Notes under the pieces: model-generated
The model's input: the letters and a program-made list of their open reading frames with translations, nothing else
Databases searched by the model: none
What the model was told of the DNA's origin: nothing
Position numbers and translations under genes: made by a program
Shown here: one piece after another, positions 32,895 through 44,314 of the stretch
How the letters are laid out: each line of letters starts with the position of its first letter
Numbering within the stretch: the stretch's first letter is position 1
From: Cornus controversa
Taxonomy: Eukaryota > Streptophyta > Magnoliopsida > Cornales > Cornaceae
Direction of reading: 5' to 3'
NCBI GenBank assembly: GCA_026545225.1
Contig: CM048850.1
Coordinates: forward strand, 27,643,797 to 27,707,796
DNA: 64,000 nucleotides

Positions 32895-33015
32895 CCATTT
32901 GAAGAGAACACACTACATATAAGTACATCATCTTACATTATCTTTTCCACACTCAAGCGATGTGGGATTGAGCAACCTGTACCCTGCCAGTGGTAGCTCG
33001 CCCAGTGTCTCAATT
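32895..33015 (-). mobile_element. Fragment of the small LTR family of 46.9-47.7 kb
   Basis: Read on the minus strand, 'gattgctcaatcccacatcgc', split here as 'ttgctcaatcccacatcgc' and 'tatgtagtgtgttctctt', matches the LTRs of the tandem miniature element at 46.9-47.7 kb. It is a short broken piece lying within copy B of the foldback element. Confidence 0.65.
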
Positions 33016-33362
33016 ATAGTTCTAATGTCACAATTGCCCTTTTCCATTAAGTTTAAGACTCTTGGCCCTAAATGCAAATTTATTTGCGCAGAAATGAAAT
33101 ATTTTTAGTAAATCATATGATATCTAAGTTAAAGAAAATTAAGATAAACAATATGAAAAAATATCAGAATTTTATGAATTATTAAACACTTCTAATTCTC
33201 GTGGTAATGGTGGATTTTTTTTCAAAATATATTTATTGAGTTAATTTTCAAATTAATGATTTGAGAAAGTATCTATGATTAGGATGAAAATGTATCTAAT
33301 TAGGATAAAAAAAATATTTGAGTTGAAAACATATTTTATATCAATGAATAAAACTTATTTAT

Positions 33363-33616
33363 TAATACGTTTGAAGATATAAGAGAATATGGCATACTTT
33401 TCTATTGATCAATATCGGTATAAATATACATTGTTCATGACACTTAATTACCTATAATTAAGGTAGACCAAAACAATCTCCTCAAACAAGGGAATAGGTA
33501 AACAGTCTCTTATAATAAAGGTACAGAAAGTCAAATAAAATCACAAACGAAATATCTACAATTAAATCAAATATTATCTACAATTAAATCAAATATTTTG
33601 AGGATTATCTCTAACA
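33363..33616 (-). repeat. 3' LTR of the copia element
   Basis: This is the 254-bp partner of 37,910-38,163, running from 'taatacgtttgaagatat' to 'attatctctaaca'. The minus-strand LTR starts TGTTAGAGATAAT. Confidence 0.95.
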
Positions 33617-34280
33617 TGCCCCCTTAAGATGGAGCTCCTAGAGGAGAGTCCAATCTTGTCCCTGAGATAAAGAAATCGAGCTCGCGGTAGTGGTTTGGTG
33701 AGGGTATCCGCTAGTTGATCTGTTGATGAGACATGAGCAACACATAGAACCCCAGTCTGAACTTGATCTCGAATGAAGTGAAAATCAATAACAACATGCT
33801 TCATACGAGAATGAAATACTGGATTGGAACATAATTGTGTAGCTCCAACATTGTTGCAGTAGATCACGGGTGATTGAGGTAGCTAAATATGGAGTTCGGT
33901 AAGGAGAGAACGCACCCAAGTCAATGCAGCAGCAGTGGCAACAATAGACCTATATTCAACTTCAGTAAAAGAGCGAGCAATCGTATGTTGCTTCTTGGAA
34001 CTCCAGGAATAGGATTGCGGCCAAGATAAATAATATAAGCACTGGTAGAAGAGAAATCATCCTTGTTTCCTGCCCAATCAGCATCAGAATAGGCATGGAG
34101 TGATAGTGGAGAGTCACGATAAAGACAAATGCCATGATCAGAAGTACCACAGAGATAATGCAGGAGACGTTTCAAAGTAGTCCAATGGTCGGTGGTTGGA
34201 CGATGGATGTACTGAGACAATTTGTTTATCGCAAAAGCAATTTCTGGCCGAGTAAAAGACAAGTACTGTAGGCTACCCAC
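33589..34280 (-). CDS. Copia RNase H region (fossil)
   Basis: The segment holds MGSLQYLSFTRPEIAFAINKLSQ split into shorter recognisable parts: GSLQYLSFTRPEIAFA, SDADWAGNKDD, and YCNNVGATQLCSNPVFHSR with KHVVIDFHFIRDQV. The latter are the RNase H landmarks of Ty1/copia. It ends close to the 3' LTR. It is broken. Confidence 0.85.
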
Positions 34281-35120
34281 AATGGCTCTGTATTCAGTTG
34301 GGTCGTAAGGGCGGAGCCAGAGTGTAGTGTAAGTGTTGGACTAGTTGGAAGAGGGGTGAGTACTAATTTGCTATCCATTATGTTGGTACGAACAAGAAGA
34401 TCTAGGATGTACCGTCATTGAGAAAGAAGGATCCCATGTTCATGCGGAATGACTTCCACACCAAGGAAATAAGCAAGGGGGCCAAGATCCTTAATGGAGA
34501 ATCGTTGAGCAAGAGAGCTAACAATCCAGTTGACCATATCATTATTGTCACCTGTAATTATGATGTCATCAACATACACAAGGAGATATACACAATAGCT
34601 ACTAGTGTTGAGGACAAAGAGAGATGTATCTACATGTGAGTTCCGAAATCCAAATGTAACAAAAACTGGCGAAGCTCATTATACCAGGCACGAGGAGCTT
34701 GCTTAAGGCCATATATGGCTTTATGAAGTTTACACACATGAGTAGGATAGACAGGATCAACCAACCCATGCGGTTGAGCCATATAAACATCTTTTGTGAG
34801 ATGCCCTTGTAAAAAGGTATTATTGATGTCAAGTTGTCAGAGAGACCAGCCACGATTGATAGCAATGCTGAGGACAAGCTGGATTGTGGTGGGCTTAATG
34901 ACTGGACCGAATGTATCATTGTAGTCGACACCAGGTCGCTGGTGAAATCCTTTTGCAACCAACTGAGCCTTGTACCTGTCAATAGAACCATCAGAGTGGC
35001 GTTTGGTTTGGAAAATCCATTTGCATCTAACAATATTTTGGGAGGAAACAGATGGGACTAACTCTCATGTCTTGTTGCGAATAAGAACATCATATTCTTC
35101 AAACATGGCTTAACGCCATT
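34281..35120 (-). CDS. Copia reverse transcriptase region (fossil)
   Basis: Minus-strand coding similarity covers the reverse transcriptase, for example [11 protein letters not shown] and the region reading [15 protein letters not shown] and [10 protein letters not shown]-like in the usual copia order. Reverse transcriptase copies element RNA into DNA. The frame is broken in a few places. Confidence 0.75.
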
Positions 35121-35294
35121 TGGGATCTTTGAGGGCTTGGGTCGCGGTTGTGGATTCCAACTCAACGGGTTTAGAAAGTTGGGCAGTGAGATTGAGTTTT
35201 TGGATAGGTTTGTGAATAGTATTTTTGGCTCGGGTAGTCATAGGATGAGTGGTGTGAGTTTCTGTGATGGTATATAGATGGTTGGATGTCTGGT

Positions 35295-36140
35295 TCATTG
35301 GAATTTATGGTGGTAGCAGGTGATTGAGGAAAATGGATGGTGAGGTGAGGGAAGGTGGGTTTGGAGGTATCGGAGTGTTCGAGGGTGCATGTGGAGCAGG
35401 TGGTGTCGATACATCGCTTGAGGGCATAGAAAGAGACCGTTCAGTAGATGGCGTGGAGAGTGACCGAGGCTGAGTGTTGGATGATGGAAGATGTATAATT
35501 GGCGGAATCCAGGTGGAAACAGTTTGTGGTTGAGGACGAGGTAAGTGGTTGTGAAGAGAAGAGAAAGGAAGAACAGACTCAACAAACTTGACATGATGAG
35601 AGATAAACATTTTGGAGGTAGAAGGATCATAACAAAAGTAGGCACTCTGAGTAAGAGAATAGCCAAGAAAGACACAGGGAGTGGAGCAAGATTCGAGTTT
35701 GTGAGAAGAATGAGGCCTAAGCCAGGGGTAGCATAGGCAACCAAAGACCCTAAGTTTAGAGTAGTTTGGAGGAATATTAAAAATCTTTTCAAAAGGTGAA
35801 GAGAGATTTAGTGTTGGAGTGGGCATACGATTTATGAGGTAGACAACAGTGGTAAAGGCATGAGACCAAAAAGTTAAAGGAAGGGAAGCATAAGAGAGAA
35901 GTGTGAGACCAGTTTCTACTATGTGACAGTGATGTTTTTCAGAAAAACCATTATGTTCTGGTGTGTGAGTTGGAGTTGTAAGGTGGGAAATACCATGAGT
36001 GGCTAAGTAGGAAGTGAGACCAATATATTCTCCACCATTGTCAGAATAAAGGGTTATGATTTTTTGGTTAAAGTAGTTTTCAACAATAGTTTTGAATCTT
36101 ATAAAGACATCATGAACATCCGATTTGTGCTTGATTGGAT
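35295..36140 (-). CDS. Copia integrase C-terminal part and linker (fossil)
   Basis: The landmarks are KLRVFGCLCYPWLRP, CVFLGYS and YDPSTSKMFISHHVKF, typical of the copia integrase C-terminal side, followed by a Pro/Ser/His-rich linker before reverse transcriptase. Confidence 0.85.
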
Positions 36141-36144
36141 AAAT

Positions 36145-36732
36145 TTATATATATTTTGTATAGTGGTCAACAAAGAGTACATAGTATTTAAAGCCATCAT
36201 GGGAGAGGACGGGAGAAGTCCACACATCAGAAAAGAGGATTTCAAAAGGTTTGGTTGAGACAATAAAAGTAGTAGAAAATGGTAATTTGTGACTTTTATA
36301 GCAGTGACATGCATTATATGAAAAATTGGGCAAAATGGAAGACGAAAAATCTAATTTATACTGAGACGCAACATGTTTTAGAATAGAAAGAACGGGATGA
36401 CCTAATCTATGATGCCACTCGGACGAAGTGGTCTTGACACTAGAGAAAGCAAGTAAAGGTGATTTCACGGATGAGGAAGCCGGCCGCTCATACACTCCAT
36501 CCTTCGTTTGGCCCGTTAAGAGGATTGCCCCCGTGCAAAATTCCTTCACAAGAAAAGAAGCTGGTAAGAATTCAATGGATACGTTATTAGTGGTGCAAAA
36601 TTGAGAAATAGATATTAAATTCCCTTTCATGCTAGGAACACAGAGAACATTAGATAAGGTAAAGGAAGTGGTAGGGGTAGTGAAGGAAGTGGAACCGGTA
36701 TGTGTAATGGGTAGACCCGTGCCATCACCCAA
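36145..36732 (-). CDS. Copia protease-proximal, GAG-pre-integrase and integrase core start (fossil)
   Basis: The frame of 195 codons reads GDGTGLPITHTGS, NVLCVPSMKGNLISISQF and WHHRLGHPVLSILKHV (the HH of the integrase zinc head), then FEILFSDVWTSPVLS and YYVLFVDHYTKYI, the start of the DDE core. The order is that of Ty1/copia pol. Confidence 0.88.
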   Translation of the reverse strand: MGDGTGLPITHTGSTSFTTPTTSFTLSNVLCVPSMKGNLISISQFCTTNNVSIEFLPASFLVKEFCTGAILLTGQTKDGVYERPASSSVKSPLLAFSSVKTTSSEWHHRLGHPVLSILKHVASQYKLDFSSSILPNFSYNACHCYKSHKLPFSTTFIVSTKPFEILFSDVWTSPVLSHDGFKYYVLFVDHYTKYI

Positions 36733-36779
36733 TCATAACATCGTTTGTGCCTGTATATGGTGCATGAAGAGATAAGTTG

Positions 36780-37942
36780 CTCAGGTCAGCAGTGACATGA
36801 TGAGAAGCACCACTATCAAGGAGCCATAATGGAGTGGTGGATGCTGAAGTGGCCGCAAAATGAGCCTGAGGTTACCACGGTGTAGTAGAACGAGTAGGCA
36901 GAGATTGAGGTGAAGACGACAAGTCATTCGGTATAAGGCGAAATGAAGGGCACCGTTTGGCAGTATGACCCTGAATACCACAAATCTGATAATAGCCAAG
37001 ATATGGCCATAGTGGTGGTCGAGCACCCCAAGGCTAATTCGGGCTGGGAGAAGGGCGCAAGTTGTTGGTGGAAGATAGATGCCATCCGGTGTTGGTGGAG
37101 CCAAAAGGTGGCGACAGTGTGTGAGGCGACAATGGACGCCACCTAGAGGTACGAGAGCCTGTATTGATGCGTTGAGCGGGATTTACAGAAGCTGGTAGAT
37201 AAGACTGATTAGGCTTCTTCTCTTGCAAATGTGCTTCAAAAGTGAGTAGTTTTTCATGAAGTTCATCAAAAGTGAGGGGTGTATCACGAGCGTGAACGAC
37301 ATTGACAAGGTATTTGTAATCACTACCAAAACCATCAAGAATTTTTTCCGTGAGATCATCGTCATCCATAGGGACTCCAAGAAGAGTAAGTTCATCGGCT
37401 CGGGCTTTGACAAATTGTAGAAAATTAGTAACACTCTGAGAACCTTTGGTGGGATTTTTGAGGTGACCTTTAACTTGTTTGATCCAGCCTTGAGATGGCT
37501 TAGCATATGTATTAGCAAGAATCATCTAAGCTTGATGAGAGGTGGTTGCACGAGCAATAAAAGGAATGATAGTAGGAGTAAGTGAGCCAATGATAGTATT
37601 GAGTATAAGTTGATCCTGACGAATCCAAAAGGTATAAGCCAGGTTCAATTGAGTTGTTTGATTTGCAGTGATAGTGTCGGGTGGTCAAGTTTTGGTACCG
37701 TCAATATAGCCAAGGAGATCATAACCAACAAAAAGGGTTTGAAATTGGAGTTTCCATGAGGTATAATTGGTGGATGATAGTTTAAGAGGGACTTGGGCAG
37801 AAACGCTGATGGCAATGAGTGCTTGGTTTGCATCATTTGCATTGGGGATTGTGGGAGTAGTAATAGCAGTGGTGGGAGAGCTTTGAGTGGTCATGGTGCT
37901 TTGATACCATAATACGTTTGAAGATATGAGAGAATATGGCAT
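36780..37942 (-). CDS. Copia gag region (fossil)
   Basis: Near the 5' LTR the minus strand encodes gag: VPLKLSSTNYTSWKLQFQT at the N-terminal side, then GWIKQVKGHLKNPTKGSQSV, FLQFVKARADELTLLG and VNVVHARDTPLTFDELHE. A zinc-knuckle-like GIQGHTAKRCP follows near 36,950-36,990. The coding is interrupted in a few places. Confidence 0.85.
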
Positions 37943-38163
37943 ACTTTTCTATTGATCAATATCGGTATAAATATACATTGTTCATGACACTTAATTACCT
38001 AATATTAAAGTAAACCAAAACAATCTCCTCAAATAAGGAAATAGCTAAACAGTCTCCTATAATAAAGGTACAGAAAGTCAAATAAAATCACAAACGAAAT
38101 ATCTACAATTAAATCAAATATTATCTACAATTAAATCAAATATTTTGAGGATTATCTCTAACA
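37910..38163 (-). repeat. 5' LTR of the copia element
   Basis: This 254-bp LTR has about 10 differences from its partner at 33,363-33,616 by eye. The primer site TGGTATCAAAGCACC (minus strand) adjoins its end at about 37,895-37,909. Confidence 0.95.
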
Positions 38164-38642
38164 TTTATAACATTAAATTTAAGCAAAACAATCTCTACGA
38201 TGCATAGTAATATTTAATTGAATTGAAAATCAAAGGAAAATCTAGTTTTTTTTTTTTAAGGGAGAGAAAAACCTAATTTTACTTAAATAGAAACTTCGTT
38301 GTATAGTTCAATAAGCAAGTCAAGGAAAGATTGTTTGATTTAAGAAGGGAATTTTGAAAAATTATATTATTATATGATTAAATTTATTTTTAATTATTAT
38401 ATAATATATTTTAGATATATTTATAGTGTGTGTGTATATATACCGTGTGTCATTTCAATACGAGAGAGAAAAAAACTTGAGAAGGAATTCAAGAGTTCCG
38501 ACTTTAATAAAAAAAAGTACTTATGGTATTAAAAATATGATAACCAAGTATTTTATAGTTTGGGAACTATTTTGTAAATTTCATTTAGAAAAGAAAAAGA
38601 GTAGAGCCTCTCTGGTCATTAGTGGAGGGCGAATATCAACCA

Positions 38643-38644
38643 CC

Positions 38645-38685
<41 letters not shown>

Positions 38686-38686
38686 G
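38643..38686. repeat. (TA)n microsatellite
   Basis: This is a run of ta repeats with two interruptions immediately after the foldback element and just before the LRR exon. Confidence 0.85.
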
Positions 38687-38732
38687 AAGCGTAAAGGCTA
38701 GAAAGCGTTGAATACTCTATAACAAAGAATGA

Positions 38733-38975
38733 GAAGTAAATGCGTGTAAGAAGATGGAAGAGATAGTTGCAGTTGAAACTGGACAAGAAGAGAATAGTGA
38801 AGAAGATCTAGCTGATGATGAGATCCTCATCTTCCCTCAATTAAAGACTTCGACACTTGAATACTTGCCAAAACTCGAAAGCTTTTGCTATAGTTATGGA
38901 TCCAAAAGAGGGGGACAGGAAAACAAAAGAGGAAAGGAGACTACTCCCAGAGTGGAAGTACTCTTCAATGACAAG
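38733..38975 (+). pseudogene. NLR leucine-rich-repeat exon fragment, paralogue 1
   Basis: The frame reads ACKKMEEIVAVE, then DDEILIFPQLK and LEYLPKLESFCYSYGSK, ending at a splice donor (aag|gtacgt at 38,975/38,976). It matches the end of the LRR exons at 49.1 and 60.1 kb and the LRR part of plant CC-NB-ARC-LRR resistance proteins of the At4g27190/RPS2-like kind. Those proteins act as intracellular pathogen sensors. The 5' part of the exon is missing. A stop lies just upstream of the conserved part, and the sequence before it is the TA tract and foldback element. No NB-ARC motif is in the window. Confidence 0.75.
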
Positions 38976-38989
38976 GTACGTGTGTGTTA

Positions 38990-39756
38990 ACTCCTCACTA
39001 ACTGAAATTAATGGAACCTAGTAGTAATTATTTAGCAGTAGGAAGTCAGGAACTATTGGCACTCCAAATTAGAGTTCATTAACCTAACACCCAGAACGTA
39101 GCCAAGAATTTGTATAAGTGGGTACGAATGAAAAATTCGGACTATATTTTATTTTTTTATAAAACTAAGTGGGTACATCACTCAAGATTTAATAGGTCAT
39201 TACAATTCTAAATCTAAAAAATTGCATTTACTATATATATATATAAAAAAAATTATAGAATTAAGTGGGTACTAATGTACCCACTAGTACCTCTGTGGCT
39301 ACGCCACTACTAACCCCCACAGTCTGCGGTTGCATGCATCAGCCTCTTTACTCTTTCTATTCCCCTGTCATGTACCTCTGTAGCTCAATGACGACATCTC
39401 ATAGGATGAAGATCAGCTACATCATTAAACCTTCCTTCGGTGCCATCGCTTTCATGCTTGGTAGAATAACTAGACCTAATTAGGTCTCTATTGCACTATA
39501 AACAGTCACGACTCGCATCTATCTTCTTTTTATCTCCAAATTAACAGGTACTTAAAATCACTTAAAATCTGCATCATTGACTGTGTTTTTCCTTTTATTT
39601 TCAGTCCTTTTTGGCTCAATAATTTTTTTTTCTTGCGTAAATTACACTCACCTACCATGAGGCAGAGTAGGCCCCTCCTTTAGATTCAAAAACCACAAAG
39701 ACATCTTGAGGTAGGACTTCGTGACATGTTCTGCCTATGTCAACAAATAAACAGTA
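38990..39756. other. Intron-like sequence after LRR paralogue 1; possible MITE
   Basis: There is no gene. The segment 39,098-39,308 contains 'acgtagccaag' on one side and 'gtggctacgcc' on the other, with repeated 'taagtgggtac', as in small inverted-repeat elements. The rest is unclassified. Confidence 0.35.
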
Positions 39757-39860
39757 GTCAAAGATGGATGTGGCTGATGTCACCAAAATAAAATTTCAAA
39801 GGATGATATTTTCCCTTGTCTTAATTTAATCTTTTAGCTAAAATATAATATATTTTTTTT

Positions 39861-40691
39861 TGTTAGAAATATAGGAAGAATATATTGATTGAATTGATTT
39901 TACATCAAAGCCTATTTATAGGCACATAATCTTAGAGCTTGAGTAAAATTAGAATACAAGAAATCCTAATCCTAGATGGTTTAGGAGAAGGTGTGTAAGA
40001 AACATATTAGGAAAAGATATATAATCTATAATAAGAAATATATATAATCTAACAGCCCCCCGCAAACTCAAGGTGAGTCATATAAAGCCAACTTGAGTTT
40101 GGAGACAAAATATTGAATGCGGCTCGCGAAAGAAATCTGGTGATGTAACCAACTGTGGCTGCGAACACATACAAGGAAGCTGCAAAAGAGCGAACTCGTT
40201 GCAGCGACGGCAAGACCGAAACTTGCTCATTGGAGTGAAAACTGATTTGAAAATCAGAAAAGGGGCTTGTTGAAATCAACAACTTTGACACACAGATGCT
40301 AGTGGGAGTCGATGAATTGAACTTGAACTAGGCTGTCATTTTTTTTTATTATTATCTGCATAAAAATATATATAAGGCGGAAGCTATTTTCTACGATTGA
40401 CTATTTTTCGCCAGGGATGAAGCTAATGGTGCCATCCCCGGCGGTGACAACGATGGACTGAGAAAGATTTACCAAGGATCGGTTGGCTCTGATACCATGT
40501 TAGAAATATAGGAAGAATATATTGATTGAATTGATTTTACATCAAAGCCTATTTATAGGCACATAATCTTAGAGCCTGAGTAAACTTAGAATACAAGAAA
40601 TCCTAATCCTAGATGATTTAGGAGAAGATGTGTAAGAAACCTATTAGGAAAAGATATATAATCTATAATAGGAAATATATATAATCTAACA
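39861..40691 (-). mobile_element. TRIM-type miniature LTR element (831 bp)
   Basis: Two 194-bp direct repeats, 39,861-40,054 and 40,498-40,691, both begin TGTTAGAAATATAGG and end TATAATCTAACA. On the minus strand the primer site TGGTATCAGAGCCAACC (initiator Met-tRNA type) follows the 5' LTR directly, and a polypurine run ending ggggggct precedes the 3' LTR. The interior of about 440 bp has no recognisable gag or pol. Flanking ttttt on both sides is a possible 5-bp duplication. The paralogous block at 57,970-57,985 lacks the element at the same point. Confidence 0.9.
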
Positions 40692-41104
40692 TTTTTCATT
40701 GATAAGAAACTCAGACGTCCATTTTGTCTCTTTGGAGACTCAAATTCTTTCCTCTCACATTGAGAGGTAAATGAGATACCACCGGACTACACAGCCTTTA
40801 GTTCAAAAAATATATAATAATTGTTGAGCACAAAAATGTAAAATAACACTCTTTTAACATTATACAAAAATGTTTGATATAGGAGGTTAATGTCAACTTT
40901 TCAATCAACTAGGAAAGACTTGTGTGATTATGCTATAACCAAGAGAGGTGTGGGTGCATGAATCAACCAGGAAAGACTTGTGTAATTTACTTTTTTCCCT
41001 CAACTATTACACCTTAGAGAAATTTTTCTTTTGCAAGTTCCTTATAGCAAAGTCATATGGAGCTTGTTCAAGTTTTTCTGGGCAGTGATAGTGTGGGTGC
41101 ATGA

Positions 41105-44083
41105 TGTTATTTCCTAATAAATACTTAGAATTACTGCTAGTATTTTATAAAATATCTTCACAAAATTTCGCGCATGAAGTGGCCAGTCTCATACACAAAA
41201 CCTGAGAAATATTAACAACTCATAGCAACAAGCATAGAGTACAACAAGTAGAATGAAATAAAATTTAAAAGCAGGAAAGAAAGTCCCTCTAAATTAATAT
41301 AAACATTAAATAACTGAGTACGTGTCTCGTATTACAATGTGGAAGTCCCGTTACTCAAGAACCCCTTATCCACGAAGACCAAGAGTTTTTAATTCTAAAT
41401 TAATACCAACAATCAAAGTCTCAAAAGTTCATAGTCTAACTCTTGAAGAAGATAAGTTCCTACCCTGTAATCGATGAGAGAGAATATATCCGCCACAACC
41501 AAACCCTAAAACTCTATCCTAGAGGGGGAATCTGCCTGGTACCTAAAATCAACAAAGTGGGTTAAACCCACGAACAAGTCATATCTACTACATCCCAATC
41601 AGAGAAACAATATACATACCCTCAGTATGAGGGACACAAGAAAAAATATATATATATATATCATACAAGATATTCCTTATCCAGTTTATGTTTTCAAACC
41701 AACAGCCATTCTTTACAATGTTTCATTAAAACCCTTATCATAAAGTAATGAACACATTCTTTAAGTTTAGAAAACTGTAACATATGCATATATTTTATCA
41801 AGTTAAAGCAATCCTGACATGCTTCTGGCAATCCTTATGTGCCTCTTTAATTTAGATACCTTAATAGGTATTGGCAATCCTGACATGCCTAGCAATCCTT
41901 ACATGCCTCGTTTAATTTTAGATACCTTAATAGGTATTGGCAATCCTCACATGCCTGATAATCCTTACATGCCTCCTTAAATTTGAGATACCTTAATAGG
42001 TATTGGCAATCCTGACATGCCTTGGCAATCCTTACATGCCTTCTTTAATTTTAGATACCTTAATAGGTATTGGCAATCCTGACATGCCTTGGCAATCCTT
42101 ACATGCCTTCTTTAATTTTAGATACCTTAATAGGTATTGGCAATCCTGATATGCCTTAGAAATCTTTACATGCCTCCTTCCCAATATGAAACATAAAATA
42201 AAAACAAGGTGCAACGTGATTTTAATTTGCACAAACAAAGTGATTTAAGTTATCCGATATGCAATAATCATCATAAGACAATTCATTCACAGGTAAACTA
42301 TAATCAAGTATTTCATGGATATTGATAACCTCAAAGGAAAATACATTCAAGTAAATCAAATAACACAATTATCCACTTTAGAAGTAAACACCCAATCAAA
42401 CCTCCAATTTATCTAAACCTTCGAGGGAGTCAAAACCTAACTCGAATTTAGGTTCTCGGGCCTATTCTGTTCCTAAAACCGTGTTTAAACATTCTGAATT
42501 TTTTTTGATATTCTCGGGAATTTAAAAGAAATATTTTAGAATAAAAGACAAATAAAACATAGTCAGAGGCATACTTATACAACCGATACAACCTCAAAAG
42601 AAATTCCTTTTCACTTGAAATTTAAAACGCAGGTGCATTTTTATCCTGTAAAGTTACCTGAATATTTTTAGAATTTTTTGGAATTTTAAATATTTTCTAA
42701 AACAAAAGAAGGTAAAAAACTCAATTTTTAAACACTTTAAAAATCAATTTAACTACAAGGAGAGCTCATTTCGACATGAAAATTTAAACCCAATTTCATC
42801 TAACCTCCAAAAAGTTACAATAACAATCTGGGAATTTTCAAAATTTTTTAAGTATTTTCTAAAATGAAAGAAGGCCAAAAACCCAATTTTTAGACACTTT
42901 AAAAATCAATTGAACTACAAAGAGAGTTCATTTCAACATGAAAATTTAAACCCAAGTTCATCTAACCTCCAAAAAGTTACAGTAAAAATTTGGAAATTTT
43001 CAGAAATTTTTAAGTATTTTCTAAAAAATGATTTTTTTCAAAATTTCAACCCCCAGCCTGCGCGCACTGTTCATGTGCGCTGACATCCCCTTTCTGACCA
43101 TTTCCCAACCTCCGTTCGACCTAAATTTTATATCAATATGTTTCTCTCTTCGTAACCTATCTATTGGTACCAAAATCCCTATCAAAAATGCCCCCAAAAC
43201 GAAAACTCCCAAATCAGAATTTCTAGGGTTCTTCAACAAATTTAAAAAAAATTAAATTTAAATTCCTCCATGATCCATTCCCAAATGTTCAAGGGTAAAT
43301 TTAATCCAGCAAGAACCACTCAACAAACCACAAATTACTACAATAAACGTCCACGAATTTAAACTTACCATATCATTATATTCATCATATACATGTATGC
43401 ATATATCTATATGTGTGTAAATAAATAATCAACACCAATCCTCAATTGCCAATTTAATTTTAGAACCATCATAATTCACAGAAAAAAATTAGATTTATAA
43501 AAATCAATTTTATACCAAAATGAAAGATTTAAAAAAAAAATGCAACAAACAATTTACATATTACAAGATTTAGTCTATGTATACAGATTCAAAGGGGAAG
43601 AGAAGAGTAGAACTTACCTCTTCGATGATTCAAAATCCGTCCACACGATCGCTCTTTCTCTCTGTCCTCTCTTTTGTCTACACTCTGAGTTTCTGTGCGT
43701 AAGCTAACGGCAGAAACCCTAATCCCCTATTTTCTTTTCTTTTATTATTATTTTTTTTCTTAAGAAAACTAATTAAGACTAAATAAAATTAAAAGGAAAA
43801 ATTAATAAAACAAATCCTAGCCCATCAAAAATAAGTACACCTAGCCCAACCATTCCAGCCCAACTCAACCATGATTCCTCCCTAGCCCAATCCAAAATTA
43901 AAATAAAGAAAACACAAAGATCTAGTCCAAATAAAATAAAATAAAAATAAAGTAAACTACACCACAATATTTAAAGCACTCAAAGAATTTAATCCAACTA
44001 ATAAAGCAATTCAATTTAACTAATAAAATAAATAAATCATTTAAATTAAAATTAAAAGACCTCCAAAATTACGGGGTATTACA
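41105..44083 (-). repeat. 3' LTR of the Tekay/Del-like gypsy element (2,979 bp)
   Basis: On the minus strand it begins TGTAATACCCCGTAATTTTG directly after the polypurine tract and ends TTAGGAAATAACA. Typical Del-type LTR landmarks are 'taccaggcagattccccc' and 'gggctagggaggaat'. It contains the 66-bp tandem repeat at 41,815-42,180. LTRs of 2.4-4.5 kb are normal for this lineage. Confidence 0.8.
41815..42180. repeat. About five copies of a 66-70-bp tandem repeat in the gypsy LTR
   Basis: The unit 'taccttaataggtattggca' followed by 'atcctgacatgcc' and 'atccttacatgcc' recurs at about 41,858, 41,925, 41,990, 42,057 and 42,124. The paralogous block at 59,085-59,370 has about four copies, so copy number has changed since the duplication. 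Confidence 0.85.
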
Positions 44084-44314
44084 TTCTTTCCCCCTAAAAA
44101 GAGGAATTTCGTCCTCAGAATTCACTCCTATGCCTGAAATAAAAAGTTCTGGATATTTTGCCTTTATGTCATCCTCCCTTTCCCAAGTGGACTCCACCTC
44201 ATTATGGTTGCTCCACTGAACATGAACTAATGGAATGGTTTTCGATCGAAGGACCTGATCCCTATGGTCAAGAATATAGTAAGGTTGTTCCACATATATT
44301 GCATCTGGCTGCAA
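44084..44314 (-). CDS. Gypsy pol C-terminal part (fossil)
   Basis: The minus strand reads DHRDQVLRSKTIPLVHVQW, EVESTWEREDDI and KAKYPELF, the standard end of Tekay/Del chromovirus polyproteins, just before the polypurine tract and LTR. Confidence 0.8.

Larger units (their letters stand above)
33363..38163 (-). mobile_element. Ty1/copia LTR retrotransposon, nearly complete (4.8 kb)
   Basis: Two 254-bp LTRs (33,363-33,616 and 37,910-38,163) enclose the element, flanked by the 5-bp duplication tttat (33,358-33,362 and 38,164-38,168). A Met-tRNA primer site (TGGTATCAAAGC on the minus strand) follows the 5' LTR, and a polypurine tract (taagggggca) precedes the 3' LTR. Coding order on the minus strand is gag, protease/pre-integrase, integrase, reverse transcriptase, RNase H, the Ty1/copia order. 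The reading frame has several breaks. LTRs differ by about 4% by eye, suggesting an insertion of the order of one to two million years ago. It is inserted in copy B of the foldback element, and copy A shows the unoccupied site near 23,370-23,385. Confidence 0.95.
32745..38640. mobile_element. Foldback/MITE-like element, copy B, split by the copia element
   Basis: The left part (about 32,745-33,362) and right part (38,164-38,640, ending gcgaatatcaac) are together the diverged counterpart of copy A at 23,163-23,985. Shared landmarks are 'aaaattacaaaa', 'aagcaaaacaatctctac' and the terminal 'aatatcaac'. The copia element sits between them with a 5-bp duplication. The left end is less well defined than in copy A. 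Confidence 0.6.
39757..42381. repeat. Segmental duplication block A1 (partner 57,886-59,586)
   Basis: From 'agtcaaagatggatgtggct' to 'ttatccactttaga' the sequence is nearly collinear with 57,886-59,586. The differences are an 831-bp TRIM insertion here (39,861-40,691) and one extra copy of the 66-bp repeat. The block includes ordinary flank sequence and the first 1.2 kb of the gypsy LTR, so the gypsy insertion predates the duplication. Confidence 0.85.

Noticed and set aside
41815-42180. Regularly spaced repeats resembling a CRISPR array
   Set aside because: The 'spacers' are themselves conserved between units and the block lies in a plant gypsy LTR, so it is an ordinary tandem repeat.
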